From contig NC_052021.1 in assembly GCF_015832195.1 (NCBI RefSeq), positions 25,340,286 to 25,404,285 of the forward strand: a DNA stretch of 64,000 bases, written 5' to 3'. The stretch comes from Motacilla alba alba (taxonomy: Eukaryota; Chordata; Aves; Passeriformes; Motacillidae). Below, piece by piece: positions 49,501 through 62,162 of this stretch (positions are counted from its first letter, which is position 1; every line of letters starts with the position of its first letter). The notes below the pieces were generated by a model that was not told the DNA's origin, searched no databases, and saw only the letters and a program-made list of their open reading frames with translations. A program made the translations under genes and the position numbers.

Positions 49501-51674
49501 ATTTTGCTCTCGTTACAAAATCCCTCTCTCTCCTGGGACTTCTTGTGATAGCCTTGTGCACGCAGTCCCTTCAAAGATGACATTTTGTTTTCTTTGGCAA
49601 GCACTGCTGTCTGATGACAATTTGCATTATTAGACAAAAGTTAGAGAATGTTCTTTGCTGCACTTATTTTTCGAGCACAGATAGAAAACGAACCTATTAC
49701 AATTTTATTGTATGTTTTCATCTGAGAAGCAAGCTGACATTTCTCTTTTCACAGAGACAAACCGGTTATGAAGTACAAATCTTGTATTGATCTCTCAGAT
49801 TTGACCCTTGTTCATCAGGGAATAATTCTCTTCTTGCTTCTTCTCTTCAACATTTATTTTTCTGTGTAATACGCAGATTGTGCAACAACCATCAAACAGT
49901 CTGGGTTTGCTTTGTTTTACATTTTGAATCTTAATATTCTGTGAAGTAGAAACCTACCGCCTACTTCATTTATATAAGAGAAAAGAAATGCAAAGCAAAA
50001 GAAAAGAAAAGGCTGTTCTGAAGTTACAAATACCCTCTGAGGCTGAGCAGGGATTCAAATAAACCCTTTGAATGGTGAGACGATTCCCCAGGCCTCTCAC
50101 AACACAACACCACTGTCTCTGGGAGTAGGGAAAGCTGACATCTGACAACTGAACTTCTTTCCTTATCTAACACCAGACATGGTATGATACTCCCCCTCCC
50201 TCTTTTTTGTTTTCCAGCCTGTATGAGAAGCCCAAGAGCTGCTCATGTATTTCATAGGAATAGTGTAAGCTTCACCTTGAAATGCTCTGGGATTTCCTGG
50301 TAACAGCAGGATACAGTTGCCATGTATCATTCTTTTCCCCTTCTAATTTCCTGATCATTCCAGCACCAACTTCCGACCTGACTATTTTTTTATTTTGCAT
50401 TTCACAGTACAAAAAAGCCAACCAAATTCTATAAAATAGAGGGAGAAAACATGATTTTTTCCCAAAATGTTCCATTAAGAATGACTGGGTTTTATTTGAC
50501 CCACCCATTTTGATATAATATCACTGAAGGGTCATTGTGCCAGTCAAGACCTACCACCACCCCTTCTGTTTCCAACAGATTACTTTTCCTAGCCAAAGCT
50601 CTTATGTGAGGGATGTCTTGTGCCTCCATCTTCACTTTACTGCCTTTATAGATTGCTGCAGATACAACTGACCTTGAGTGTCCATGATGGTTCATCATTC
50701 AGCATTTAAAATAATTGGATTAAATATTTGATTCTGATGCTTCTCCACATACAGGTCTTGAGTCATGCGGCAGTTCCATGTGCTTCCTATGCTGATGAGG
50801 ATATTAAATTTCATACAATGATTTAATCTCATGCAAGAAAAAATATGCACATAGAAATTCAAAACCTGGTTAAATAAATGGTGATTTAAATTGCATGTTG
50901 GAAGTAACATTAAAGAAATACTTTGAGAAAGCTAGTAGTTCCTATTATTTCTCTTTTACTTTAGAGATTTTCCCTAAACATCTCATAATGGAATACAGCA
51001 TGGAATCTGAGTTGACTGGGTTTACCAACTTTGGTCTAACATCCAAAAAAGGAAAAAGCTCTTTCTCTCACCTCTAGTTTCAATGCACTCTCAACTCATT
51101 TTCCCTGGACACAGGTCAGACAAAAAAAATCAATCTACACTACATTATTGACCTAAAAAAACCAGATGCAACTGGAAAACTATCTCAGAACAGCTTTGAA
51201 AGCACTGGGTTTGATTCAAATTTACCTCTAATTCCAGGAGAAGGCTTCTACTAGCCAGTGCTCCTGGTACTTTCCTCACATATGCTGACTTCTTGACTCT
51301 TACACTTCCTCATGTTTCTATGAGATGATCAAAACTAATGCTACTCATGTGGTTTCCCCCTTACCCCTTCACACACCATTTATTCACACACAAAAATCCT
51401 CAAAACACCAGTGCACCTTAGCCACAGGTTTTGCACTGGTGAACCATATAAATATTTTGAGAGATCTTTCTTTTCCTCAAATTTCAAATTCACCAGAGAA
51501 TGCAACATCCAAAAGCAGTTTAGTTTTAACTATAAACATAACAGACTCCAACTGGATAAAGACAATTTCTTTTTCTGAAGATGCAACAACACTATTTGAA
51601 ATACATGCCAACAAGTCCTTCTTTTCATACATTTATGCAGAATAAATTTTATATTGCTGATAAATTGTACTTTA

Positions 51675-51702
51675 CCACTACTACTTTTACTACTACTACT
51701 AC
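51675..51702. repeat. (CTA)n trinucleotide run
   Basis: CTA/ACT units interrupted once by TTTT. It gives a threonine-rich frame that is not a gene. Confidence 0.85.
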
Positions 51703-53019
51703 AAATGCAGGTGCATTTGAAGAAATTCTAGTCTTCCACAAGGTTTCAGTTATCATTCTCATTGTTCGTAAGAGCATTTTTCAAGTATTATTAAACTGTG
51801 AAAGACCATATTTTGAACTGATCTAAAATCTCAGGAAAGCAAAGAGCAGTAGGGAAGGCATCGTGTGGATTGCTGCAATTTGGGGATGTACTTCTCCCAT
51901 TTAAATCTCTCTTGCATTTCTTTTGCTTCCTCTGCAGTCTGCAGAAAAAGTGGGGTTAGTGCATCAGAGAAGGACTTCATACTGAACATGTTTATATAGG
52001 CATAGACAAGAGTCCTTTATGGTCTTTCACACCCCTTTGTCCCTGACTCTATCTGTTGAATGAAAAATTATCACAGTGGGGGAGAAGTTTCCACAGTGGC
52101 AAAAGAGACATCTCAAAATAGGAATGAAATGGAATGAACAGGGATTTGGATGGACACATATTCCCCACATGCATCCAGTTCAGCTTACTTGGGTATCAAA
52201 CAAAGTACATTACATTTAAAGAAATTGCTGCACAGGGCATTTCTTCTTCAGAGTAGCCAAAGGTTGGGAGGTATGCTGCTATTCCCTGAAGCAGACTATG
52301 GACCAAGTTTTTTTCTTCTAACACTGCATTTGAAAGAGCAGTATGTTTTGTATAAAAAAAAGAACCTGAAATCATGCATGGTATTTCTTTCCTAAAATAA
52401 AACACACAGAAATGGGCTACAGGGCTGATACTCATTTACTTCCCTGATCTCTGATCTATTTGTAAGTTCCACTATTAAGAAGCTTAAATATCCTTGAAGC
52501 AATAAAGTTCACACGATGCTGCATAGACTTTGAACATTTTAAGTTGCAGGCAATGCATTAATCACGCAGGCAGAACCATCAATAAGGTTAGCCAATAATT
52601 GGTGTTTATTGAATGCTGATGGAAACACATCAGAGTGATAAAGCTGTCAGACACCTGCTTCACAGCCCATTCAAACACCAGTGATGTCTGCAGCTCTGCA
52701 GCTGCTTTTGCTGATGAACCCCATGCTACTGCCATGCAGAGCTCCTCGGTATGGTCCTAACACAGCAATTGCTTTTGTGAATGTTCAGCACATCAAAGCA
52801 CCCTGAAGATGACCCTCAGCTTTCTTCCCACCTGTCCCCTCAATAACTCCTCACACAGCTATGAGCCACATCAGCCAGTATTCTGATTTTGTGGCAGTTT
52901 GCAAGCAACTGCATTAGGATGAGGTCCCCAGTTCATTCAGCTCACATGCCAAAAAAGCGACAGGAAACATATTTTTTACCAGGAGGTATTTAAAGGACTC
53001 TGACTGTCATATATATTTT

Positions 53020-53270
53020 AAAGACAGAAGGGGCCTCTAATATCATCAGCGTGCTCTCCTCCTAACAGATGCTGCACCATCTTTACCAGTAACTCAAGAG
53101 AATTATTCAGGCCAACAACTGATGGCTGAACTAGATTGTATCATTTGGAAAGGCACCCAATCTCAAATCCAAGGGATGATGAATTTACCACTCCACTTAG
53201 TATGCTGGCCTCAAGGTTAAATCCCTTCTCTACTAAGAAATACTATCTCTGTTACAGGCAACAGGGTACC
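53020..53270 (-). mobile_element. Ancient CR1-like LINE remnant
   Basis: The text ggaaaggcacccaatctcaa, then ccaagggatgatgaatttac and caccatt-like text with ggttaaatcccttctctact follows the antisense of old amniote CR1 (gaaaggcatccagtcttgat ... gatggagaatccaccac ... ggttaatcaccctcactgtt). It is more diverged than the avian-type copies. The call is from memory of the consensus. Confidence 0.5.
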
Positions 53271-53589
53271 CAGCACTTGCTTTCTGCTGTGCTGTAAATT
53301 TACTAAGGAGATTCATAATTGCTAAGATAACTGCAATAAATAAGCACATTTTTGTTTAAAAAGCGTACTGTATTTGAATGAGAACAGAAGAGAAAAGGCT
53401 TACTACAGCAGAATTTAGGGCAAAGTGTCAGAATTTTCATGCACACATGCACAGCTTTAAATTTAAAAATAAATTATTGTTCATCATTTGCATTATATTA
53501 AAACCTATGGCTTCGAGTGAATGCAGTGTTGACAGGTACTTTGTATAATAAGAAACTGGAGACATTTTGGAGATTGCACTCAACCAAAT

Positions 53590-54020
53590 GACAGAGAAAG
53601 AGAAGACAGAGGTGAGTCATGTACAGAAGTTGCCCAAGACCACAGAGGTCAGTAGCACATCCTAGTCCAGTGAACCATCCAACTCTGATGGAATAGAAAA
53701 GGTTTGTTTTGTTTTGTTTGTTTTTTTTTCATGGAGGTAGGAAAAGTGGAGTTATACAGAACACAGAAAATCTTGCAGAAAAACAACAGATCTACCCTTA
53801 ACTAGAAGTATGCATTCAGGATCCCAAACTAGAAAAAGAACAAGTTCTCTAAGGGTACAGAGGGCTGATGTTTATACAGATGGATAAGCAAGGATATATT
53901 GATTTGCCTAAAGATGAGTGAGTCAGTGGTGAAGAGCACAGTGATTACTGCTTGGAAGTCTTTCCTTCTGATTCACTGATCACACTTCTGGCCCAGAAAT
54001 CTATCTTCCACTGGGCTCTG
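53590..54020. repeat. Possible MIR-like remnants (two)
   Basis: Two short stretches, about 53618-53690 (gttgcccaagaccacagagg) and about 53895-54000 (gatttgcctaaagatgagtg agtcagtgg), resemble the reverse complement of the MIR core. Each is too diverged for a firm call. A T-rich run (53701-53729) lies between them. Confidence 0.3.
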
Positions 54021-55071
54021 CTAGTTGATTTTTTTTCCTCTTTATTATTAGAGTAGGAAACAACATTAGAGATTACTATCACTTTTAATTCCATTCTTTA
54101 TTTTAAATTGTTACCCCAGCAAGTTATGCTTGGTGAGGTCTCTAAAAGACTGATGGGTGCTCTAGGAAGCTACATTTTTCAACACACTTTCTACACTGGC
54201 TCATGGCCAATTTAAAAAGGAAAGAGAAAAAAAAAAAAAAAGAAGATACAACCTGGCATCATTCTTCTTTTGATGTCCCTTCCTTGTTTATTTTCAGAAT
54301 GCTGGCTTCCACCAAACTTTTCGATTTGCTTAGAGATGGCAAGGGATATTTGCAAAGGGTTGTGTGCAAGATGTATCATCACCCATGATGCCTAACAGGT
54401 ACCTGTGCTTTGAGTCCTCACACACAGCCCTAGATACATGAGGGTATTTCTGTGCATCACTCACTTCAAAACATAACCACATAGAATGCTTTAAAAAAAC
54501 AGGGAGCAGCAGTCACAAGGCTTTCTTTCCTGAGGAAAGTCCTATGCCTCCCTGGCACAAGTGCTGGTAACCCAGAAAAGATATCTAAGGTCAAGCAGGA
54601 AGTGCAACACTGCAAAAGCTGGGGCAAACAACTTTTAATATGGAAATTATTTGTTACTTTTTCCATCTTCAACAACGTGTATCAAAGAGTACCAGGTCTG
54701 CTGGAAAACTGGCTTGGATTATTAGTGGTGCCCCAAATATTAACACAAATAGTGTAGACTGTTGCAGGAGTGATGCCACAGGGAAAGGGGGAGTTATTCA
54801 CACAGGCTAATGTTAGCTTTATGCAAACTAGCTCCCTGGTTGTGTCCACAGTCTGTCAAAAGAGATAGGCTTTTCCAGAGGATGATTCAAAGTGGCTAAT
54901 GCTTACAACTCTAGAGCAGCTTTTTTCCTCTCCATTAATTTTAGATGGGATTAGCCTCCCTCAGCTAACATTAGCCCAAGTGAATAGTCCTCTGAATTGT
55001 TGTCACCACTGCTGTCAGCAGTGTAGCAAAAAAAAAACCAAAAACCAAAAGGAGGTCACTTGATGGTAACA

Positions 55072-55252
55072 GGTTTTTGGGGTTTTTTGTTGAGTTTTTG
55101 GGGTGGGTTTTTTTTGTTTGTTTGTTTTGTGTTTGTTTGTTTGTTTTGGGGGATTTGTTTGTTTGTTGTTGTTTTGTTGGTTCATTTGGTTTGTTTGGTT
55201 TTGGGGGGGTTTTTTGTTTGTTTTTTGTTTGGTTTTTTTTCTTTTGTTTTTT
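55072..55252. repeat. G/T-rich strand-asymmetric tract
   Basis: For about 180 bases the plus strand is almost only G and T, with many TTTG units and G-runs of three to eight. A 9-bp inverted copy of its first bases lies at 55038-55046 in a short A/C-rich stretch. The SORCS3 transcript would read it as A/C-rich. Frames through it give Phe/Val/Leu-rich peptides and are not genes. Confidence 0.9.
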
Positions 55253-58200
55253 ACCTAGGATGCAATTTCTGAGAAAATTAATCTGGATTATATTCTCCCT
55301 TCTCTGTCTAAGTAAGAAATTACTGTAACCATTGAAACGGAGAGTGTGTAAATTGAAAAAGAATAATTTATGTTGAAAGGAACCCCTGGAGATCCTGGGT
55401 GTGATCCTTTTCCAAGCACATACCCCCTCAAAAGATCCTAATGCAGTGAAATGAAAAGGTTTTAAAATTACAGAGTGTAATCAGAGTAGCCCATCACGTC
55501 TTAAAGAGTGAATTCTGGCTACATCTATGGCAGATACTCTACTGTCAGACACAAGTATTAGACCAAAACACAGGGATAGATGGGGCTGGAAGTAATTTTA
55601 AGAGTTGGCCTGCTCTCTCACAGACATCCTGTGGCCATATGAATCTGTATCTCTTCTCTAAGTGGTTTCTCTGTCATCCCAGATATAAGAATACCTTTCT
55701 CTTCCACTTACATGCATGAGGAGTGGACATCCTTTAATGTAGGAAAATGAAGATGATGGTATGTTTTGATGTCAGAAGATATGTTGTCCCCAAAGTATCA
55801 GAATTCTGATTTGCCAAATTTCAGTACTTTAGAAATACAAAGTACTAGTCCCTAATATTCGTCTTCAGCATGACACACACAGTAAATAAAGGTAGGCAGA
55901 TGGAATCCGACATTTGGAAAAGACTAAAATGAATAAAAAAAGAAAAGCACCCCAAAATATAAACCTCTTCATTTACTAGTGCTATGCTGATAGGGCTCCT
56001 TTAATTTGGGGTGCCTCACTTTTCAAGAGTTACTTTAAAATGAAAGTGAAGAACAACAACAATAACTCAGTTTTAAACCTGCTTTTCGGCCTCTGTTGCT
56101 GCCTTTCAGTACTTGAGTGCCTTTGTGCATTTATTCCTGAGCTGGGCAATTACGACTCTGCATTTTGCCTGTCTGACTTGTGTTTCCCAATTTCACCTTT
56201 ATTTCATCTGCCCAAATAGCTCTGTTATTCCTGGCTGATTACTAACTACTCCTCTGTGTGCCTGACCCATCTGAATAGCAGAAGATGTCTCCACATGAAC
56301 CAGAGGCTCTTATATTCCACGGTCTGATTACACAGCAAACCACTTCTGAAGATTACACAGTAATACATAAGTAATACTCCCATAAAATACAGCCCCTCAT
56401 TCTACAAGCAAGCTGATTAAACCCATGAGAGTGTACATGTACAAGACCTCCAAAAAGCCTTTGCCTCACAAGCACTGCTTTACTGTGTCTGGAGTTTCCT
56501 TCTGATTTGTAACTCCTTTATGCAGAAAATGGAGAAGCATGCAGTAGTTCTGCAATTATGTGGTAAGAATCAGCCAAGTAACAACTGTACTTTCAGCCAG
56601 AACAATTAATGCAATCATGAAGCAATTAGTGCAGGCAGCAGATGGTTTGCTGCTCTTTTTTCTTCTCGAGACTGGCAGGAAAAAGCCATGACTGAATTAG
56701 GGACTGGTCTGTCAGCAGTGGTAATTCAAGTCCACTGCCCAAGGCAGAGACATGGGAGAAAGATATGTGAACAAAAGCAACCGAGTCACTGAAGCTTAAT
56801 GAGCTATTGTTTGTCAGCTGAACCCCAGTAATTAACCACATTCACTCACAATCAACACCCAAGAAACTGGGACATTAAATTACTTCAGCTAAAACAGATT
56901 TCCCTGCCATTGAGTAAACCCCTATTCAAACAAACAAGAAAAGGTCTGATCATAGTGATAGACTCAGTGGGCTGTGAAGACACTGAGAGATGATTCTGTG
57001 TGACCGACTTACTGTTCATTACAACTGAGCAATGAGAGGCCTCCACTACTGTTGGCTTTGCCCTCACCAATCCTCAATTGGATGGACAACTCCTGAGAAC
57101 CAAAACAGTACAGATCCAATGTGATTCCTGTCTCTCCAGCTCTTGCTCTATTCACCATCTGATTTTTCCCATCCCATTTGCTGCAAGGACACGACGTACA
57201 TGGATGTTTTCTAGTTGATTATCACCTCCCTCCTGTCAACAGCAAAATTAAATGACTGCACCAATCGTAACTGGTCAAAATACAATTTACTCTTTAAAGT
57301 CCTCATCAAGAAATCCCTCACAGCCTCTTCAGTCAGTTGCATTCAAGTTAGTGGCATCAAAGCGTAAATTCCTTACCATGCAGATACGTTTCCCTTGCCT
57401 CCTTGGGTGACCCTCAAGTCAGTACACACACAGCGCCTGGATCCAAGGAGTAGTGGACTCTCTTCCCTTAAATACAGCCTTAGCACAGGATCAGGAAATA
57501 GCTAGCAGCAGCGTCATTTGTTGCAAAGCACCCCTCAGCTCCCATTGCAATTATCTAAATACCTGCAGGACTTCTTAATTACTCTGAGGAAATTCTGCCT
57601 TTGGATACACAAACACAAAACCAATGGGAGTCATTTACACTTAGCCATAGGCTGAACTTGACCCTTAGTTCGAGTTACATTTAATTTAGTCCAAGCTGAT
57701 TAATACTCTTTGCCTGCTGGTTACCCTCTACAGTTCTTGGGCAAAGCTTGTCGAAGTCAGAAAATGTATTCATTAGGTTTTAAAGTAGAAACCAGGTCTG
57801 TGACTCACACCCATTCAGTGTACTTTTAAAATTCTATTTTGGACTTAATTGGTACAGATCCACAGACGTTGTGCTACCTGACTTTTGTCTTGTAACTACA
57901 GTACTGAATTACCAACAGTTACTCAATTTGCTAATCAATTCCATAACAAAAAAATTTTATAATACAGCCTACATCCCTTCTCCCCAAACACCTCACACAC
58001 AACTCCAACACCTCCCCATAAATTCATGTTAACACACAAACAGACCCTGTGTTCTTATATCCAGATTGTCTTTAAGGATTCTGTGGAGGAGGAGGCATTT
58101 CTTATGAAATAGTGATGGTATACTTCTTGGTAGCCATCAATCATAAATTAAATAAGCCTTAGCTGTATGGCCTCTAATTCAGAATTATTTCCTGACCAGA

Positions 58201-59996
58201 CTGAATACCCTAGCAATTGAAATGAATTTTCTACTATATGCTACTTTTATTTGACAAAGCTCCCTCTGAAAGTTTCATTGATCTTCATGTAATAAATTTC
58301 CTGTTATTAAACACTGTAAGTTTCATTCCAATGGTACTAAAAAGACATCAGAGACCAGCTTCTGTTCTCTTTCATATCAGTCCAGAGAACTCAACAGCTA
58401 CAATGGAAAGGAAACATTTTGGCCTTGTCTAATTACATACGGAACACAAAGAAACAATTTCATCTGCACATTCCTCTGAACAGAGCATAACCATAGTACA
58501 CTCTACAAAATGCTGTGAGAGGGGTGAGTGAAAAGTAATGCATGCAAGTGACTGTACAGAAAGAATTAGGAGGCAAGATGCATTTCTCAGTTGCAAAGGG
58601 TATTAAGCTACAGCCCTGGAAGGATTCTGGTTTTGAGTGTAAAGTGAAAGGAGAAAATATTCCAAAAATTTCAATGATTTCAAAAAATTGCAAAATTTCA
58701 ATCATTTTGCAACCTTACCTACTTACTAAGTTTCCTTATGCCTTTGTTTTCTCAGGCTGACTGTAATACCAAACCTAATTTATGCAAAATGGAAATCAGT
58801 AGTTTAATTATTTTACAATTAATTTAACTGCACAGATAGAAAACATTACAGATTTCAAACTTTTATGTTGATCCTTACATTAATGTATAACCTGAACAAT
58901 TCAGCTACTAATTAGCTGATCGATTATATCCACAGTTTCTACTCTCACAGACTCATCATGCACAAAACAAAAAGGAGATCACTAAATTATTTTGTGTAAA
59001 AGCCTATATGCTAAATGTCAAGATATTTCACTCTTTTACCCTTGCTGGGAGCTCAACAAACTCTTTTGGTCTTTTTCCAGGTTTATTCATAAAACTTTAA
59101 AACGTCAGGATGTGAAATCAGCAATTTCTCTTGAGCAGTTTGCTCCAAAGGCTAGTTACTCCACAGCTGAGTTTATCTGCCACTGACTCCTAACCATCAA
59201 TTTTTGCTAGAAGTTTTTATCACTAAATTGAAATGGTTTCTCCTATGATTTGTCTTCCCCCATAGAAACATTTATGTGCAACAATATAGTTTTCCTTCAA
59301 TATGCTTTTTGTTGAACTAAACAGATTGAGGTCTATCAAATCCTTTGCCATAAGAAAACTGACTTGATGTGTCTGATTTTCAAAAAATTCCAACAATGAT
59401 TTCTCCACAAAAAAGTCCTGTGTTGTTGTGTTAGGTTGGGCAGCAAAAAATGAAGGCAAATCTCACAGCATATTTATTTGGTTGATGGATTACCCATACT
59501 GAGGGAACTGGACTTCAAAGGAAATTGATTCACGGCTACTTTTTCCTCTTAGAAAATCAAAAACTACTTGAAAATATGCCAACCAGAGAGGAACAAGGAA
59601 TGTCTTATACTGCTCTTGGAGCTGACACTAAACTGGAGGAAAAGAATTGTCGAATAAGAGGCCAAAAGCCTCATTAGAGGTTTGTGAAGGACCCTAGCTG
59701 TCTTCTCTGCCCATTGCCTGTCACACAAGATTGCCAAAAGGATGGATGAATAAACACAGACTGCCAGACCAGTAATAGAGGGCTAGGCCCCAGGAACACA
59801 GCAGATGCCCACGTCCTTTACTTTGACCTTTACATTAAGGCCTGGTCAATGTTTTTTGCTTGGAAATACCAAACTGGAATTTCTAAAGACTGTCCTGGGG
59901 TCACCCCAAAGACAGTCCTGAATGCTCTGCAGCAGTTGCACAGAGACATGGGGAAGCTCTGAGTTCTCCCCAAGCAAACCAAGCCACAACTTTTAC

Positions 59997-60155
59997 CTTT
60001 TGATCTTGGCTGTAGGCTAAGATCCAATCTTCCTGTTTGGGGTGGAAGAGCAGACTGTGGATGTAGAAGTTCAGACGGTATTTTTGATAGGTGGCTCCTT
60101 CATCAGAACTGATTAATAAGCTGCTCTCAACTTCTGGATCAGTCAGCAGCATAAT
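59997..60155 (-). CDS. SORCS3: SORCS3 exon A: VPS10 propeller blade with Asp-box
   Basis: The exon has 53 codons, is phase 0 at both ends and encodes residues 1-53. Its acceptor is ctatgtag before ATT ATG and its donor is AAG followed by gtaaaa. The opening MLLTDPEVESS leads into the Asp-box SSDEGATY (residues 16-23), the S-x-D-x-G-x-T/S-W/Y/F turn that marks each blade of the ten-bladed VPS10 propeller. The tract LLFHPKQEDWILAYSQDQK closes the exon and is a hallmark of the family. The encoded part faces the lumen or extracellular space. The internal ATG is an ordinary Met, not a start, because the frame enters through the splice acceptor. Confidence 0.96.
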
Positions 60156-61342
60156 CTACATAGAAAGGAGAGATGAAAATACCGTGTTTAAGTGGAGTCA
60201 GATGGAAAACTAAGCAAGCAGCTAGGAACTTCAGAGAAGCTTATTATATATGACTATTACAAAATGATTCAATGTAAAATCAAAACTACTACAGCCAATG
60301 TTTCAGTAATGAAAACAGCATGTCTGAGCTATGTATATAAACACATAACAGATGATCAAATAGGCAGAATGACTTTACCACTAGTTAAACCAGACCTAAA
60401 TGAAGCTGTGCTTAGCTTATTTCAAGAATTAAACCTGAAAATTTTAACACTAGAGCACAGAAGTTACCAGACAGGCACAGTAGGCTGCTAGGATTTTCAA
60501 GAATGATCTATTGGAGTGGTAGACAAAAAGTCAGGTGTAAAGAAAAGAAACCCAAAACACAGAGAGAAGAGAGAGGCTGATCTCTAATGGTGGGTTTTGT
60601 TAGATTCTGGCAGAAATTTCAGAGAAGGCAGTTTGGCTGCCTAAAATATTACCTGGCTGTCTGCAACAAGCAGTCTTGCTTTGGCATGAGAACACATTTG
60701 ATAACATGCTGGGTTCTTTCCCCCTCCAGTTTCTATGGTGCTTTGAATTATAGATTTGGTAGAGTATCAGAAATAATCTATGCATAGTGAATTTGCTTTC
60801 TAGCTTTGTCCAGGAGTGTTAGTTTAGGAGTTACAAAAGATACACAGTTGAGAGTTATAGTAGCTACTTCACCCCACTAGCTGTGGTATTAATTAGTCTG
60901 CATTGCTGATGAACCAGTGGCAATAATGAGTTACTCCCTCATGTGTCTCTGCATGAGGGAATATACAGGTCTGAGCAGTAAATAGAGATTGTTCCAGTAT
61001 TTCAGCAAGTAACAGAGTAATACCCCTAAGGAATGGGAATGAGGCATCATGACTGAAAAACACAAAAAGTTTTAAAGAATATTTGCCTTGAAAAGGTATT
61101 AAAGGCTTGAATCATTAGTATTTTTATTTTATTTTTTCTAAGTTGCTTTGCAAATAGCAAACACTGATCTGTTTTTAGACAAGCCTGAAATGAAAATATC
61201 CACACCTGGCATTTCTCAGAACAAATTCCTATCTGTGTTTGAGCACTGCAAACATCACACACTCTATTTCCTTCTCTTCTTTCATTTAGGCAGGTGGAGT
61301 AAGACACAACTTAACTCACTACCTAGGAATTTTAAGAAAGCA

Positions 61343-61375
61343 TAGCATCTGGTGTCTGTGAGACACCAGATGCTA
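61343..61375. other. Perfect 15-bp hairpin, 3-base loop
   Basis: TAGCATCTGGTGTCT (61343-61357) and AGACACCAGATGCTA (61361-61375) are exact inverted copies around GTG. The function is unknown. It stands directly beside a second hairpin. Confidence 0.9.
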
Positions 61376-61382
61376 AAGAGCT

Positions 61383-61414
61383 ATTGTATGTGAAGGTGTA
61401 AATACACATACAAT
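61383..61414. other. Perfect 10-bp hairpin, 12-base loop
   Basis: ATTGTATGTG (61383-61392) and CACATACAAT (61405-61414) are exact inverted copies. It is seven bases away from the preceding hairpin. Confidence 0.85.
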
Positions 61415-62097
61415 CTATGCAGAATATGTCCTTCTTCATTATTGAGCAGCTGCCAAATCTTTTTTTTCCATCTCTAGAAACCTCCTTGGTAGCATATCAA
61501 TTTGGCCTGTAATTTAAAAGCCTGGGGTTCTGCAAACCCCCTGAATTTTCAGATCCTGAATAATCTCAGACCAGTTACACAACCCCACTGTATCTCTAAC
61601 AAAAAATAGGGTAATGGTTTCCATTGTAGCATAGAGATAGAATCTCCTATTATATCGGATTTACTTTAGATATTAGTAATGAAAATATGCATTTTTAAAC
61701 ATTTTTATTTTCATTTAACACTTCAAATATTCCAAGCATATAATTAAAGTGATTTCCAAACTAAAGATTGAGAGATGATAGAAGTTACACAGAAAGGATT
61801 AATAATCAAACTATCAATATATATAAGATACTGACACTAAGGAGTCTATCCAGCTTCTGAGGCCAAAAATTGTGATGTTTATCAGTTGGTTCCTTTTTCA
61901 TATCACACTAATTTCTGGGACCAGGTTCCTATGTTTAATGTTTATTGATTCAGTACTGTGATTCAAGCATTATGATTTTCCTATTTTTATGACTACCTTC
62001 TTGAGTGGATTTTGTTTATGTTAGTATTTGGAAATATCACAGCACAGCATTAATTTGGACTAGAGCAACTAGAGCAGAAATAAGCACAAATCAATGG

Positions 62098-62162
62098 GCT
62101 TGATTCGAGCTCCCTGAAGTTAATAAGAGTCTTGTCACTGACTTTGGATTGTGCCTCTAAGG
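62098..62162. repeat. Possible fold-back repeat remnant
   Basis: The text tccctgaagttaataagagt followed by cttgtcactgactttggatt resembles a palindromic sauropsid repeat (ccactgaagtcaatgggagt ... ccattgacttcag). The inverted arms are now poorly matched. Confidence 0.35.

Larger units (their letters stand above)
46552..59996 (-). other. SORCS3: Intron between exons A and B (13.4 kb)
   Basis: This long intron has no gene that I can support. It contains the G/T-rich tract at 55.07-55.25 kb, possible MIR-like remnants at 53.6-54.0 kb, and an old CR1-like fragment at 53.02-53.27 kb. It also has a CTA trinucleotide run at 51.68 kb, a short C-run at 49.29 kb and a locally GC-richer stretch at 48.6-48.9 kb. 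The remainder is AT-rich unique-looking sequence. Confidence 0.85.

Noticed and set aside
55060..55328. Hydrophobic Phe/Val/Leu/Gly frames that look like membrane proteins
   Set aside because: They are produced by the G/T low-complexity tract.
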